DNA from: Verrucomicrobiales bacterium
GTDB taxonomy: Bacteria; Verrucomicrobiota; Verrucomicrobiia; Verrucomicrobiales; DEV007
Direction: 5' to 3'
DNA: 7,867 nucleotides
Assembly (NCBI GenBank): GCA_023253615.1
Contig: JALRFZ010000264.1
Location: forward strand, 1-7,867
In this document: one piece after another, positions 1 through 6,982 of the stretch
Numbering within the stretch: position 1 is the first letter of the stretch
How the letters are laid out: every line of letters starts with the position of its first letter
The notes under the pieces: model-generated
Told to the model about the DNA's origin: nothing
What the model saw: only the letters and a program-made list of their open reading frames with translations
Database searches by the model: none
Position numbers and translations under genes: made by a program

Positions 1-1
1 C

Positions 2-892
2 AAGGTTTTCATCCTTTACCCCGAGGGCCGCATCTCCGAGCTCCAGGAACGGCAGATGACCTGCACCGGTGCCGACAACATCTACCCGATCCCGATCCAG
101 GGAACCTTCGACGACGGCCAGGCCATCGTGAAGGAACTGATGAGCGACCTCGCCTTCAAGGAAGAGATGCGCCTTTCCGCGATCAATTCGATCAACGTCG
201 TCCGCGTCCTCGCCCAGTGCGTCTACTACGTACACGCCTTCACCCAGCTGCCGCCCGACAACCGCGACGACATCAGCTTCGTCGTTCCGACGGGGAATTT
301 CGGCAACATCTTCGCCGGCTGGATGGTTCACCAGATGGGCCTGCCGGTCGATCGTTTTGTCGTCGCGACGAACCAGAACGACATCCTCTACCGCCTCTTC
401 AACACCGGCGAATACAAACCCGACGCGGTGCGTCCGAGCCACGCGCCCTCGATGGACATCCAGGTCGCCTCGAACTTCGAGCGTTTCCTCTACTATCATA
501 ACGAGAAAAACGCGAAGGCCACCATGGCGCAGATGGATCAGTTCCAGAAGGACGGCTCGATCAAGATCGCGAATTTCAATGCCAGCAACTTCGCGGCGAC
601 CCGCAGCACCGACGAGGACATTCTCAAGAACATCCGCATGGTGAAGGAGAAATACGATTACATCGTCGATCCCCACACCGCCTGCGGCTTCCAGGATCTC
701 GATCTCTCCTCGACGCACGTCATCCTCGCCACGGCCCATCCGGCGAAATTCCCCGACACGATCCGGAAGGCGATCGGTGAAACGCCGACCGATCCCGTGC
801 TCGAGAAGCTCAAGAAGAAGGATCAGGTGAAGTATCCCGTCGCGGCGACCGCCGACGCGGTGCGGAAATTCCTCAAGGAAAACGGCATCTGA
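2..892 (+). CDS. thrC: Threonine synthase, 3' part (5' end outside window)
   Basis: PLP-dependent threonine synthase, which converts O-phosphohomoserine to threonine and phosphate in the cytoplasm as the last step of threonine synthesis. The frame is open from base 2, and 296 residues are visible. It begins with KVFILYPEGRISELQERQMT, a hallmark of the family, followed by GTFDD and LSAINSIN. The PLP phosphate-binding loop VPTGNFGN is encoded at about 284-307, and the C-terminal DPHTACGF motif near 669-692 lies where the family has DPHTAxG. The Schiff-base lysine and the N-terminal domain (roughly the first 150-200 residues) lie upstream of the window. An ATG at 56 falls in the middle of conserved sequence and is not the start. 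The stop is TGA at 890-892. The residue order fits the E. coli/yeast-type enzyme rather than the shorter Bacillus type. Nothing looks damaged. Confidence 0.95.
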   Translation, partial: KVFILYPEGRISELQERQMTCTGADNIYPIPIQGTFDDGQAIVKELMSDLAFKEEMRLSAINSINVVRVLAQCVYYVHAFTQLPPDNRDDISFVVPTGNFGNIFAGWMVHQMGLPVDRFVVATNQNDILYRLFNTGEYKPDAVRPSHAPSMDIQVASNFERFLYYHNEKNAKATMAQMDQFQKDGSIKIANFNASNFAATRSTDEDILKNIRMVKEKYDYIVDPHTACGFQDLDLSSTHVILATAHPAKFPDTIRKAIGETPTDPVLEKLKKKDQVKYPVAATADAVRKFLKENGI

Positions 893-942
893 TCACGCCG
901 GGAGCCGGATTTCCATCCTGGCACCACCTCGATCAAGGGACT

Positions 943-960
943 TCCCGGATTGCTCCGGGA
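943..960 (+). other. Hairpin in the thrC-amidohydrolase gap
   Basis: A perfect 7-bp inverted repeat, TCCCGGA and TCCGGGA, closes on the four-base loop TTGC. It ends 17 bases before the ATG of the next gene and begins 50 bases after the thrC stop. No T tract follows, so it is not a standard intrinsic terminator. It could be a factor-assisted 3' end for thrC or a leader structure for the downstream gene. The sequence shows only the fold potential. Confidence 0.35.
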
Positions 961-977
961 CGTGCTATGAAACGCCC

Positions 978-1904
978 ATGTCACCCCGTCACACCCGCCG
1001 CGATTTTCTCCTCACCGCCGCCTCGACCGCCGCGATGACCGCCCTGCCACGGTCCGTCCGCGCCGGCGTCGATGGCGACATCGATGCCCACGTCCACGTC
1101 TGGACTCCCGAGGTCGCGAAGTATCCCCTCGCCGAGGGTTTCGACGTTTCGCAGATGAAACCGGCGAGCTTCACCCCCGAGGAACTCTTCGCCCACACCC
1201 AACCCAACGGGGTCGGGCGCATCGTGCTCATCCAGATGAGTTACTACCGCTACGACAACCGCTACATGCTCGACACGATGGAGCGTTTTCCCGGTGTCTT
1301 CTCGGGCGTGGCGATCGTCGATGACTCGGCCTCCGATCCGGGTGCGGCGATGCGCGGGCTCGCGTCCAAGGGCGTGCGTGGTTTCCGCATCAACCCCGGC
1401 GGCAAACCGGTCGATGCCTGGATCGGTTCGCCGGGCATGGCGAAGATGTGGGAAACGGCCGCCGACGAAGGTCTCGCGATCTGCCCGCTCATCGGGCCGG
1501 AGGTGCTGCCCGCGATCGGGAAGATGTGCGAACGTTTTCCAAAGACGCGCGTCGTCATCGATCACTTCGCGCGCATCGGAGCCGATGGCGTGATCCGCGG
1601 GGAACAGCTCGATGCCCTCGCCCGTCTCGCGGATCATGCCCATGTCCACGTGAAGACCTCGGCCTTTTACGCCCTCGGCAAAAAGCAGCCGCCCTACACC
1701 GATCTCGCGCCCATGATCCGCCGGATGCGCGATGCCTACGGGGCGGAGCGCCTGATGTGGGCGAGCGATTGCCCCTACCAGGTCGGCCCGGGTCAGAATT
1801 ACGCCGACGCGATCAGACTCGTGCGCGAGGGACTCGATTTCCTCAGCGCCGGGGAGCGGGGCGCGATGCTCCACGACACCGCCGCGAAGGTGTTTTTCAC
1901 GTGA
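978..1904 (+). CDS. Tat-exported TIM-barrel amidohydrolase (Amidohydro_2, fuconolactonase/PDC-lactonase-like)
   Basis: Predicted secreted hydrolase of 308 residues, similar in layout to the L-fuconolactonase and 2-pyrone-4,6-dicarboxylate lactonase group (COG3618-like). Residues 1-29 form a twin-arginine signal: T6-R7-R8-D9-F10-L11, an alanine-rich hydrophobic stretch, then a VRA cleavage site before G30. The mature protein opens with the barrel's first-strand motif D36-A-H38-V-H40-V-W42. It continues with a GVRGFRIN segment, VVIDHFAR (D195, H196) and the late catalytic-strand motif WASDCPY with D264. The end, DTAAKVFF, is the usual C-terminal helix. The start at 978 is chosen because it gives the intact Tat signal; an ATG at 968 is in another frame. 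No strong ribosome binding site is visible. The fold and export are well supported. The substrate is unknown, with a sugar lactone or aromatic-derived lactone as plausible guesses. It faces the next gene, 24 bases away, so the two are separate transcription units. Confidence 0.85.
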   Translation: MSPRHTRRDFLLTAASTAAMTALPRSVRAGVDGDIDAHVHVWTPEVAKYPLAEGFDVSQMKPASFTPEELFAHTQPNGVGRIVLIQMSYYRYDNRYMLDTMERFPGVFSGVAIVDDSASDPGAAMRGLASKGVRGFRINPGGKPVDAWIGSPGMAKMWETAADEGLAICPLIGPEVLPAIGKMCERFPKTRVVIDHFARIGADGVIRGEQLDALARLADHAHVHVKTSAFYALGKKQPPYTDLAPMIRRMRDAYGAERLMWASDCPYQVGPGQNYADAIRLVREGLDFLSAGERGAMLHDTAAKVFFT

Positions 1905-1928
1905 TCCCCGGCACCTCGGCCGGAACGC

Positions 1929-2924
1929 TCAGCACGCCTCCCGCTTCCAGGCCTTTCGCGCGGCCCGTTCGTGTTTCCGGTGATCGCGGAGGCGTTGCTC
2001 GAGACGTGTTCGGAGACGTGCCTTCGACGAGTCGCCCGCCTTGCCTGCGGCCATGCGGACCGCGGTGGCGGTGATCAGTTTCACGAGCCCTTTCACATCC
2101 CCGAGCGAGACAAACTCCTCGGCGATGCCGCGATCGGGAGGGCAATTGTGGTAATTGCCGAGCAACACGGAGATGCCCGCGGCGGGCACGCCGTAGAGGT
2201 TCATCGCGGTGGCCTCGCAGGATCCACCGTCGAGGAGGGCGCGCTGGTGCGGGATCTTCGCGGCAGCCGCCGCGTCGAGGAGCTCGGCGGTGACGGCATC
2301 ATCAAAGACGCTGGTGCGGTCGCCGACGCGGATGACGGGGCCCCTGCCCTGCTCCGCCCCGCCTCGCGGGGCGCTCGTCTCGAGGGAAACAAAGCGGACT
2401 CCGGCGGGCAACGGCCAGCGTTTCGCGAGCTCGATCGATCCGACGAAACCGACCTCTTCGGCGCGGGTGAAAAGGCCGTAGACGGTGACCTCGGCCTCCT
2501 GCTCCTCGAGATCGGCGAACATCGCGAGGATCGCAGCGCAGCCGACAAGGTCGTCGCAGACCCGTGCATGGACGAGACCGTCGCGGATTTCAAACGGATT
2601 CAACTGCCACATCCCGAAGTCTCCGAACCATTCCACCGGATGGGTCCCGAGCCGCTCCTCCGGCACGCCGCCGAGAAAGACGGGACGGCCCGCCTCGCGC
2701 ACCCAGCCGGGATGGTCCATGTGGGCGGCGTAGGCGAGCTGCGGTTTCTTCCTTCCTCGCCGGTAGCAGGCGACGAGATTTCCGAAAGCATCGGACTCGA
2801 CCGTGACATGCGGCAGACCCGCGAGCCGTTCGCGGACCACCCGCGCGACGTGATATTCATGATACGGAGCCGTCGGTGTCGAGAGCACGGCACGGAGGAG
2901 GGAGACGAGAGTGGATTGGCGCAT
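1929..2924 (-). CDS. M42-like metallo-aminopeptidase (FrvX/endoglucanase M-type)
   Basis: Cytoplasmic co-catalytic metallopeptidase of 331 residues, most like peptidase family M42 (COG1363), which trims N-terminal residues from peptides. The metal and catalytic positions appear in the family order: AAHMDHPG (H68, D70), VCDDLVG (D124), TRAEEVGFVGS (E156, E157), SLET (E182) and LLGNYHNC (H259). DGGSCEAT near 232-239 replaces the usual G-G-T-D-A segment. Residues 75-120 contain the inserted region typical of M42. The last 35 residues or so (297-331) are unusual: almost all charged, mostly Arg/Lys with some Glu, and probably a helix or disordered tail beyond the catalytic core. No signal peptide is present. 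The start at 2924 fits the family's N-terminus (LLRAVLSTPTAPYHE), and no clear Shine-Dalgarno precedes it. It is divergent from the three-gene cluster starting at 3057. An M20 or M28 enzyme is less likely given the motif spacing. Confidence 0.82.
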   Translation of the reverse strand: MRQSTLVSLLRAVLSTPTAPYHEYHVARVVRERLAGLPHVTVESDAFGNLVACYRRGRKKPQLAYAAHMDHPGWVREAGRPVFLGGVPEERLGTHPVEWFGDFGMWQLNPFEIRDGLVHARVCDDLVGCAAILAMFADLEEQEAEVTVYGLFTRAEEVGFVGSIELAKRWPLPAGVRFVSLETSAPRGGAEQGRGPVIRVGDRTSVFDDAVTAELLDAAAAAKIPHQRALLDGGSCEATAMNLYGVPAAGISVLLGNYHNCPPDRGIAEEFVSLGDVKGLVKLITATAVRMAAGKAGDSSKARLRTRLEQRLRDHRKHERAARKAWKREAC

Positions 2925-3034
2925 GGAGAAGCGGTTTCGTTATCCCGGATTCGAAGGAAAGCAAATGCCCCATCGCCCTCCCCGGCCGGACAACCCGCGC
3001 GGAGGAAATGGCAAGAAGAGACACAACGCCCCGC

Positions 3035-3042
3035 GGAGAAGG
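3035..3042 (+). promoter_or_regulatory. Candidate ribosome binding site for the 178-residue gene
   Basis: GGAGAAGG lies 14 bases before the ATG at 3057, a little farther than usual. It also supports an alternative in-frame GTG at 3042, which it would overlap and so fit poorly; ATG 3057 is preferred. An ATG at 3008 directly after GGAGGAA is in another frame and touches the purine run. Confidence 0.35.
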
Positions 3043-3056
3043 TGGTCCAACAGAGC

Positions 3057-3593
3057 ATGACGACGAATCAAGGCCATGCGAACGCGACTCCGCTGCGGCG
3101 ACTTTCCTGCCGGATCGACGCCACCGATGTCGAGGAGATGCTCGACACCTACGACAGCGGGATGTGCGATCTCTCGACGGCCAACTGCATCTGCCGGGTG
3201 ATTTCGCGGCTGCTCCCGACGGATCCGGGGTTGCGGCTGGTGCGCCTCGGTGATGGCCGCGCCGATCTTGAGATCCACGGGCATCGCGTCCCGCTCCCGT
3301 CGGATTTGTTCGCATGGCTCGTCGCGGCGGAAACCGGAGCCCGCTTCGAGCCCATCGAGATCGTTCTCCACCTCCCCGGTCCGGGCCTGGCCGGCGCCAC
3401 GATCACCCGCGGGGACAAGCCGCACCTTTCCGAAGCCGTCGCCTCCGCGACGTCCCGGCCGGCCCCTGCGAAGCACGTCCGTGAAATGACATCCCTGCCC
3501 CCGGCCGTTCCGCGAAACAACCCCTCCCCCGCCCGACGGAAAAAGGCGCGGCGTCGGCCGTCTCCACCGTTGGTCCTGCCATGGCTCGATTGA
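3057..3593 (+). CDS. Unknown 178-residue protein, first gene of the primase-like cluster
   Basis: I do not recognise this family. The protein has two parts. Residues 15-125 look folded, with predicted helices around DATDVEEMLDTY and DLFAWLVAAET and strands around LRLVRLG, ADLEIHG and EIVLHLPG. Four cysteines crowd the N-terminus (C18, C37, C44, C46), with the last three in MCDLSTANCIC; they could bind a metal, though no known motif matches. Residues 131-178 are low-complexity, rich in Pro, Ala, Arg and Lys, with a basic run ARRKKARRR at 159-167, and are probably disordered. Such a tail could contact nucleic acid, but that is inference. The frame stays open far upstream on this strand, across the antisense side of the peptidase gene, but that part is a shadow; 3057 is the first ATG after the divergent region. 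The stop is one base before the ATG of the next gene, which suggests coupled translation and a shared role. Confidence 0.65.
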   Translation: MTTNQGHANATPLRRLSCRIDATDVEEMLDTYDSGMCDLSTANCICRVISRLLPTDPGLRLVRLGDGRADLEIHGHRVPLPSDLFAWLVAAETGARFEPIEIVLHLPGPGLAGATITRGDKPHLSEAVASATSRPAPAKHVREMTSLPPAVPRNNPSPARRKKARRRPSPPLVLPWLD

Positions 3594-3594
3594 C

Positions 3595-4998
3595 ATGCCC
3601 TCCGTCTATGCAGACCCGGCGGTGCGCTGCCGTTTGATCGAGTTTCTCGGTGGCGGGACCCTCGCGGAGGCGACGTCGGTTTACGTCACCTCGTCGGACG
3701 GCTGCCAGTTCGACCGGACCCATCTCCTCCCGCCATCCTGTCTGGATGAGCTTCTCGTCGACGAACTCGACATCTCCCGGTCGCTCGCCGATACGGAGTC
3801 CCTGCTGCTGCATCTCGACATCGAGTATGTGAACTTCGACTCGCCCGCGGAAGCCTTCGTGGATCCTTGGCGCGCCTTTGATCTCCAGGAACCGGCGGTG
3901 CGGGCGATCGAGACCCGGCTGCTCCAGCACGGCATCCGTCCCCTGCACCTCGTCACCGGGCAGGGACATCACTTCGTCTGGCGGGTCAGGCGGGATTCCG
4001 GCGTGGCGCGGCGGATTGCCGACCTCTGCCCGGCGCCGGAGCTGCTCGATGATTGTCTCGCCCGCGTGCCCGCCCCCTTCGGCGACGTGATCGACCGCGA
4101 TGCCCACGCCGCCTTCGCCGGCCTCGCCCTGCTGATGGAGTATCTCGCCCATCAAGTCAAGGTTTCCGCCGCACCGTATTCGGAGATTCCGGTCACCATC
4201 ACCGCCGTGCATACGGGGCCGTGCGCCACCCGGAGACGCGAAGTCGTTTCCATCGACATTTCCGAGTATGGCGACCCGCTGCATACGCGGATGATCCGGA
4301 TGCCCTTCACGAATTATCTCAAGCCCTGGGTCGGCGGGCTGGCGCGATCACTCGGCCTGGAAAGGGAGATCCCCGCCTTCCGCTCGATTCCGCTCCACGA
4401 GATCGACATCCGCCAGGCGATCAAGATGCGCCAGGTCGATGCGGACGTGTGCGATCTCGCACGCCGGGCCTGCGTGCGCATCCCGGATCAGCCGGCGGGC
4501 ACCGAACGGCTTCTGGAGGACTATCTCGCATCGCCCCTGCGGCATTTCCACGAGTCCTTCCACGCCGACCAACACGATCCGAAAGAGCGCTGGTGCGACA
4601 CCTACGACCGCACTCCGCTGGACACCCTCCCCCCCTGTGCCCGGCATCTGCTGGTCTGGCCCAACGATTGGCTGTTGAAGCCCGCCGGCATCCAGCTCGT
4701 CACCCGATGCCTGCTCGCGGAAGGCTGGCATCCCCGGCACATCGCGGGTCTCATCCGATCCAAGTTCGAGAACCCCGCCTTCCACTGGGGGGTGAACTGG
4801 AACGATTACCTGCCGGCCATCCGGGCGGATTTCTACACGAGGTTGTTTGCCGGCTTGCACGCCTGCGGACTGGATCCACTCATCGATCTGAACTGCACTT
4901 CCAACCGGGAAAAAGGTTTTTGCTTCCCGCCGGAAGGAGGCGCACCCTGCTCTCTCGAACCCACCCTCCGGAAACTCGAACCCCCGCGCGCACCATGA
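3595..4998 (+). CDS. Putative archaeo-eukaryotic-type primase (PrimPol-like AEP) with PriL-like four-cysteine C-terminal domain
   Basis: A 467-residue protein read here as a primase or primase-polymerase. The AEP motifs occur in order. Motif I is LHLDIEYVNFD (D75, E77), the DxE form seen in PrimPol. Motif II is LVTGQGHHFVW (T121 to H126), close to the SGxGxH consensus with H126 as the expected nucleotide-binding histidine. Motif III is VVSIDISEY (D221), followed by TRMIRMPFTNYLKP (R235, K243), the basic stretch that follows motif III in AEPs. The C-terminal part starts with LPPC (C348), continues through a helical stretch containing YLPAIRADFY, and ends with C434-x8-C443-x8-C452. This copies the order of the primase large-subunit iron-sulfur domain: a PPC, a long helical gap, then three more cysteines. 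No helicase or Toprim motif is present. No Shine-Dalgarno precedes the start, so translation probably relies on termination of the gene one base upstream. A UL52-like zinc site is the main alternative for the cysteines. The assignment is from motifs only. Confidence 0.6.
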   Translation: MPSVYADPAVRCRLIEFLGGGTLAEATSVYVTSSDGCQFDRTHLLPPSCLDELLVDELDISRSLADTESLLLHLDIEYVNFDSPAEAFVDPWRAFDLQEPAVRAIETRLLQHGIRPLHLVTGQGHHFVWRVRRDSGVARRIADLCPAPELLDDCLARVPAPFGDVIDRDAHAAFAGLALLMEYLAHQVKVSAAPYSEIPVTITAVHTGPCATRRREVVSIDISEYGDPLHTRMIRMPFTNYLKPWVGGLARSLGLEREIPAFRSIPLHEIDIRQAIKMRQVDADVCDLARRACVRIPDQPAGTERLLEDYLASPLRHFHESFHADQHDPKERWCDTYDRTPLDTLPPCARHLLVWPNDWLLKPAGIQLVTRCLLAEGWHPRHIAGLIRSKFENPAFHWGVNWNDYLPAIRADFYTRLFAGLHACGLDPLIDLNCTSNREKGFCFPPEGGAPCSLEPTLRKLEPPRAP

Positions 4999-5840
4999 TC
5001 CCGACATGGCCCATCGGTCTCTCCACCGGCTGCTTCTGGCGCCACCGCATCTTCGATGTGCTGGAGGAGATCCGTGCCGCCGGATTCGACATGATCGAAG
5101 TCTGCTCCTTTCCGAAGCACCTCGACTACCACCTGGAAGACGAGGTGCGCCGGGCGGGGGACCTGACACGATCCCTCGGATTGCGCCCGTTCTCCTTCCA
5201 TGCCCCTTTCGCCGACCACATCGACATCACCTCGCCCGATGACCGGGTGCGTACCGAAGCGGTGGCCGAACTCGTCACCGCCTGCCGCGCCGCCTTCCTC
5301 ATGGGTGTTGAAAACGTCGTCCTGCATCCCGGGCCGGAGCGCGAAGGCCGGCCTCCCCGGGAGGAATACCTCCTGCGCATGCACCATGCGGCGCACTCGC
5401 TCAATGAAGTGGCCGAATACTGCTCGGAACAGGGCCTGCGGCTGCTGCTCGAAAACATGCTGCCGCACCTCCTTTTCGGGCAGACCGCCGACATGATGCA
5501 TCTCCTCGGAGAGATCAACGTCCGCAACGCGGGCGCCTGCCTCGACACCGGACACGCTCATCTCGGGGGCGACCTCGGCAGCGTCATTCACAAACTCTCC
5601 GGACACCTGAAAATGGTCCACATCAATGACAATCTGGGCGACAGGGACTCGCATCTCATCCCCGGTGAAGGGAGCATCGACTGGAAATGGGTCGTGGGCG
5701 AGCTCCGGGAACATCATTTCGAAGGCGGACTCATCCTGGAAATGTCGGCCCGGGAAAACGAGAGCGTCGCGGAGACCCTCGCGCGGGCGCGCACCGGAAG
5801 GGATTTCCTCTCGCGCTTGACCAATCATGCCGGCTCCTGA
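4995..5840 (+). CDS. TIM-barrel AP endonuclease 2 family protein (endonuclease IV-like or sugar isomerase/epimerase)
   Basis: A 281-residue (beta/alpha)8 barrel of the AP_endonuc_2/xylose isomerase-like family (PF01261). The N-terminus IGLSTGCFW and the strand FDMIEVCSFP are typical. Nine residues match in order and approximate position the trinuclear zinc ligands of endonuclease IV: H69 (FSFHAPF), H111 (VVLHPGP), E153 (LLENM), D184 and H187 (CLDTGHAH), H209 (VHINDN), D218 and H220 (RDSHLIPGEG) and E249 (LILEMS). The same pattern occurs in many COG1082 sugar phosphate isomerases/epimerases, so it does not prove DNA binding. The start is the ATG of an ATGA overlap with the upstream primase-like gene; the open frame extends further upstream, but that portion is basic, compositionally odd shadow sequence. 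Its position favours a shared function with the primase-like gene. The alternative is sugar metabolism linked to the permease 53 bases downstream. The protein has no signal peptide and is probably cytoplasmic. Confidence 0.8.
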   Translation: MIPTWPIGLSTGCFWRHRIFDVLEEIRAAGFDMIEVCSFPKHLDYHLEDEVRRAGDLTRSLGLRPFSFHAPFADHIDITSPDDRVRTEAVAELVTACRAAFLMGVENVVLHPGPEREGRPPREEYLLRMHHAAHSLNEVAEYCSEQGLRLLLENMLPHLLFGQTADMMHLLGEINVRNAGACLDTGHAHLGGDLGSVIHKLSGHLKMVHINDNLGDRDSHLIPGEGSIDWKWVVGELREHHFEGGLILEMSARENESVAETLARARTGRDFLSRLTNHAGS

Positions 5841-5893
5841 TTCCATGCCGACATCACGGCCCTGATCCCACCCTTTTCCGAAACGCCCCCTTC

Positions 5894-6982
5894 ATGGTCG
5901 ATGCCAACCTCGTTCCCGCCGCCGCGCCGGTCCTGCTGCTCATTTTTCTGATGGTCAAAAAGGTGCCGGTGCCGTCGGCCCGGGCGCTGCCGCTGGCGGC
6001 GGTGACGGCCTACCTCCTGCAACACCTTTGGTTCGGCGCGGATCACACGCAGGTCCATGCCGCCGTGATCGCCGGTTTGCTGCTGGCGCTGACCCCGGTC
6101 GCGATCGTCTGGGGGGCGATCTTTTTCTTTCGTACGATGGAGCACGCGGGGGCGCTCGATACGATCCGCGCCTGGCTGAACCACCTCTCCCGCAATCGCG
6201 TGGCGCAGGTCGTCATCATCGGCTGGTCGTTCCAGTTCCTCATCGAAGGAGCCAGCGGATTCGGCACCCCGGCGGCCTTGGCCGCCCCCTTGCTGGTGGG
6301 GCTGGGCTTCCCGGCGCTGCGTGTCGCGACGGCCTGTCTGATCCTCAACAGCGTGCCGGTATCCTTCGGCGCGGTGGGCACGCCCACGTGGTTCGGGTTC
6401 GGCCAGCTCGGGCTTGGCGCGGAGGAGTTCGGCGAGATCGCGTGGAAGACCGCGCTCGTCCACGGCATGGCCGCCTGCGTGGTGCCGCTGCTCGCCTTCC
6501 GCCTGCTGCTCGGGTGGGAGGAGATCCGGCGCAACGGGGTCTTTGTCGCCCTGTCCCTGCTCGCGAGCGTGCTGCCGATGATGGTGACGGCCGCATTCGA
6601 TGATGAATTCCCCGCCGTGGCGGGGGGCTTGGCCGGATTGATGACGACGATGTGGCTGGCGCGGCATCACATCGGACTGAAGCGGGACGACGAGGACACC
6701 ATCACCGGGTCCCCGCCTTCCCCGCGTGCGGTGGCGGCGGCGCTCTTTCCATTCTGGGGCACGGTGATCGTGCTGCTGGCCACCCGCATCCCCGGGCTCG
6801 GCCTGCGCGACCTGCTCACTTCCGCGACGCCGGCATGGTCGCTGTCGCTCGGCCCTCTGGGCGGATTCACGATCAGCCCCTCCCTCGTCGTGGGGCTGGA
6901 GGGCATCCTCGGCACGGAGGAAAGTTGGTCGCACGCCCTCCTCTATGTGCCATCGATCATCCCGTTCGGCTCGTATCCATGA
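5894..6982 (+). CDS. lctP: L-lactate permease family protein, N-terminal part (frame broken)
   Basis: The first 362 residues of an LctP-family (PF02652) inner-membrane carrier, which takes up L-lactate or glycolate with protons. Hydrophobic segments start at once (PVLLLIFLMV near 12-21; VIAGLLLALTPVAIVWGAIFFF near 58-79). The family signature FLIEGASGFGTPAALAAP sits at 115-132 (E118, G119 to P126), and LNSVPVSFGAVGTP follows at 151-164. The fragment ends in LLYVPSIIPF and then reads GSYP and a TGA at 6980-6982, where the family normally continues through a membrane helix. The continuation is found in the next frame, so this is half of a protein of about 530 residues, the normal family length. 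The start at 5894 fits the family's N-terminus; no Shine-Dalgarno is visible. It lies 53 bases after the TIM-barrel gene on the same strand and may share its transcript. The product alone would lack the last transmembrane bundle. Confidence 0.85.
   Translation: MVDANLVPAAAPVLLLIFLMVKKVPVPSARALPLAAVTAYLLQHLWFGADHTQVHAAVIAGLLLALTPVAIVWGAIFFFRTMEHAGALDTIRAWLNHLSRNRVAQVVIIGWSFQFLIEGASGFGTPAALAAPLLVGLGFPALRVATACLILNSVPVSFGAVGTPTWFGFGQLGLGAEEFGEIAWKTALVHGMAACVVPLLAFRLLLGWEEIRRNGVFVALSLLASVLPMMVTAAFDDEFPAVAGGLAGLMTTMWLARHHIGLKRDDEDTITGSPPSPRAVAAALFPFWGTVIVLLATRIPGLGLRDLLTSATPAWSLSLGPLGGFTISPSLVVGLEGILGTEESWSHALLYVPSIIPFGSYP
6966..6982 (+). other. Frame break in lctP with ATGA overlap
   Basis: Frame 2 reads IIPF up to base 6967 and then GSYP-stop. 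Frame 1 reads CTC GTA TCC ATG from 6970, giving LVSMIS, which fits the family's IIPFxLVSxI pattern if one base is missing at about 6968-6969 (GG where a codon such as GTG is expected). TGA 6980-6982 and ATG 6979-6981 overlap. This looks like a one-base deletion or a sequence error; a true split gene with restart at the overlapping ATG is possible. Confidence 0.65.

Noticed and set aside
981..1874. Minus-strand open frame of 297 codons opposite the amidohydrolase
   Set aside because: The plus strand has a Tat signal and catalytic motifs; the minus frame has no recognisable domain.
1905..1928. Possible bidirectional terminator between convergent genes
   Set aside because: The 24 bases contain a GGCCGGAAC stretch but no stable stem with flanking T tracts.
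1971..3050. Long open frame on the + strand opposite the M42-like peptidase, continuous with the 178-residue gene
   Set aside because: The upstream part is the antisense of a well-supported minus-strand gene and resembles no protein family. GC-rich codon use keeps the opposite frame open. Only the part from 3057 is kept.
3403..4284. Minus-strand open frame of 293 codons opposite the primase-like gene
   Set aside because: It spans two coupled plus-strand genes and has shadow-like composition and no domain motifs.
4053..4994. Upstream extension of the TIM-barrel gene's frame inside the primase-like gene
   Set aside because: Its translation is Arg/Pro/His-rich shadow text, and family homology begins right at the ATG at 4995.
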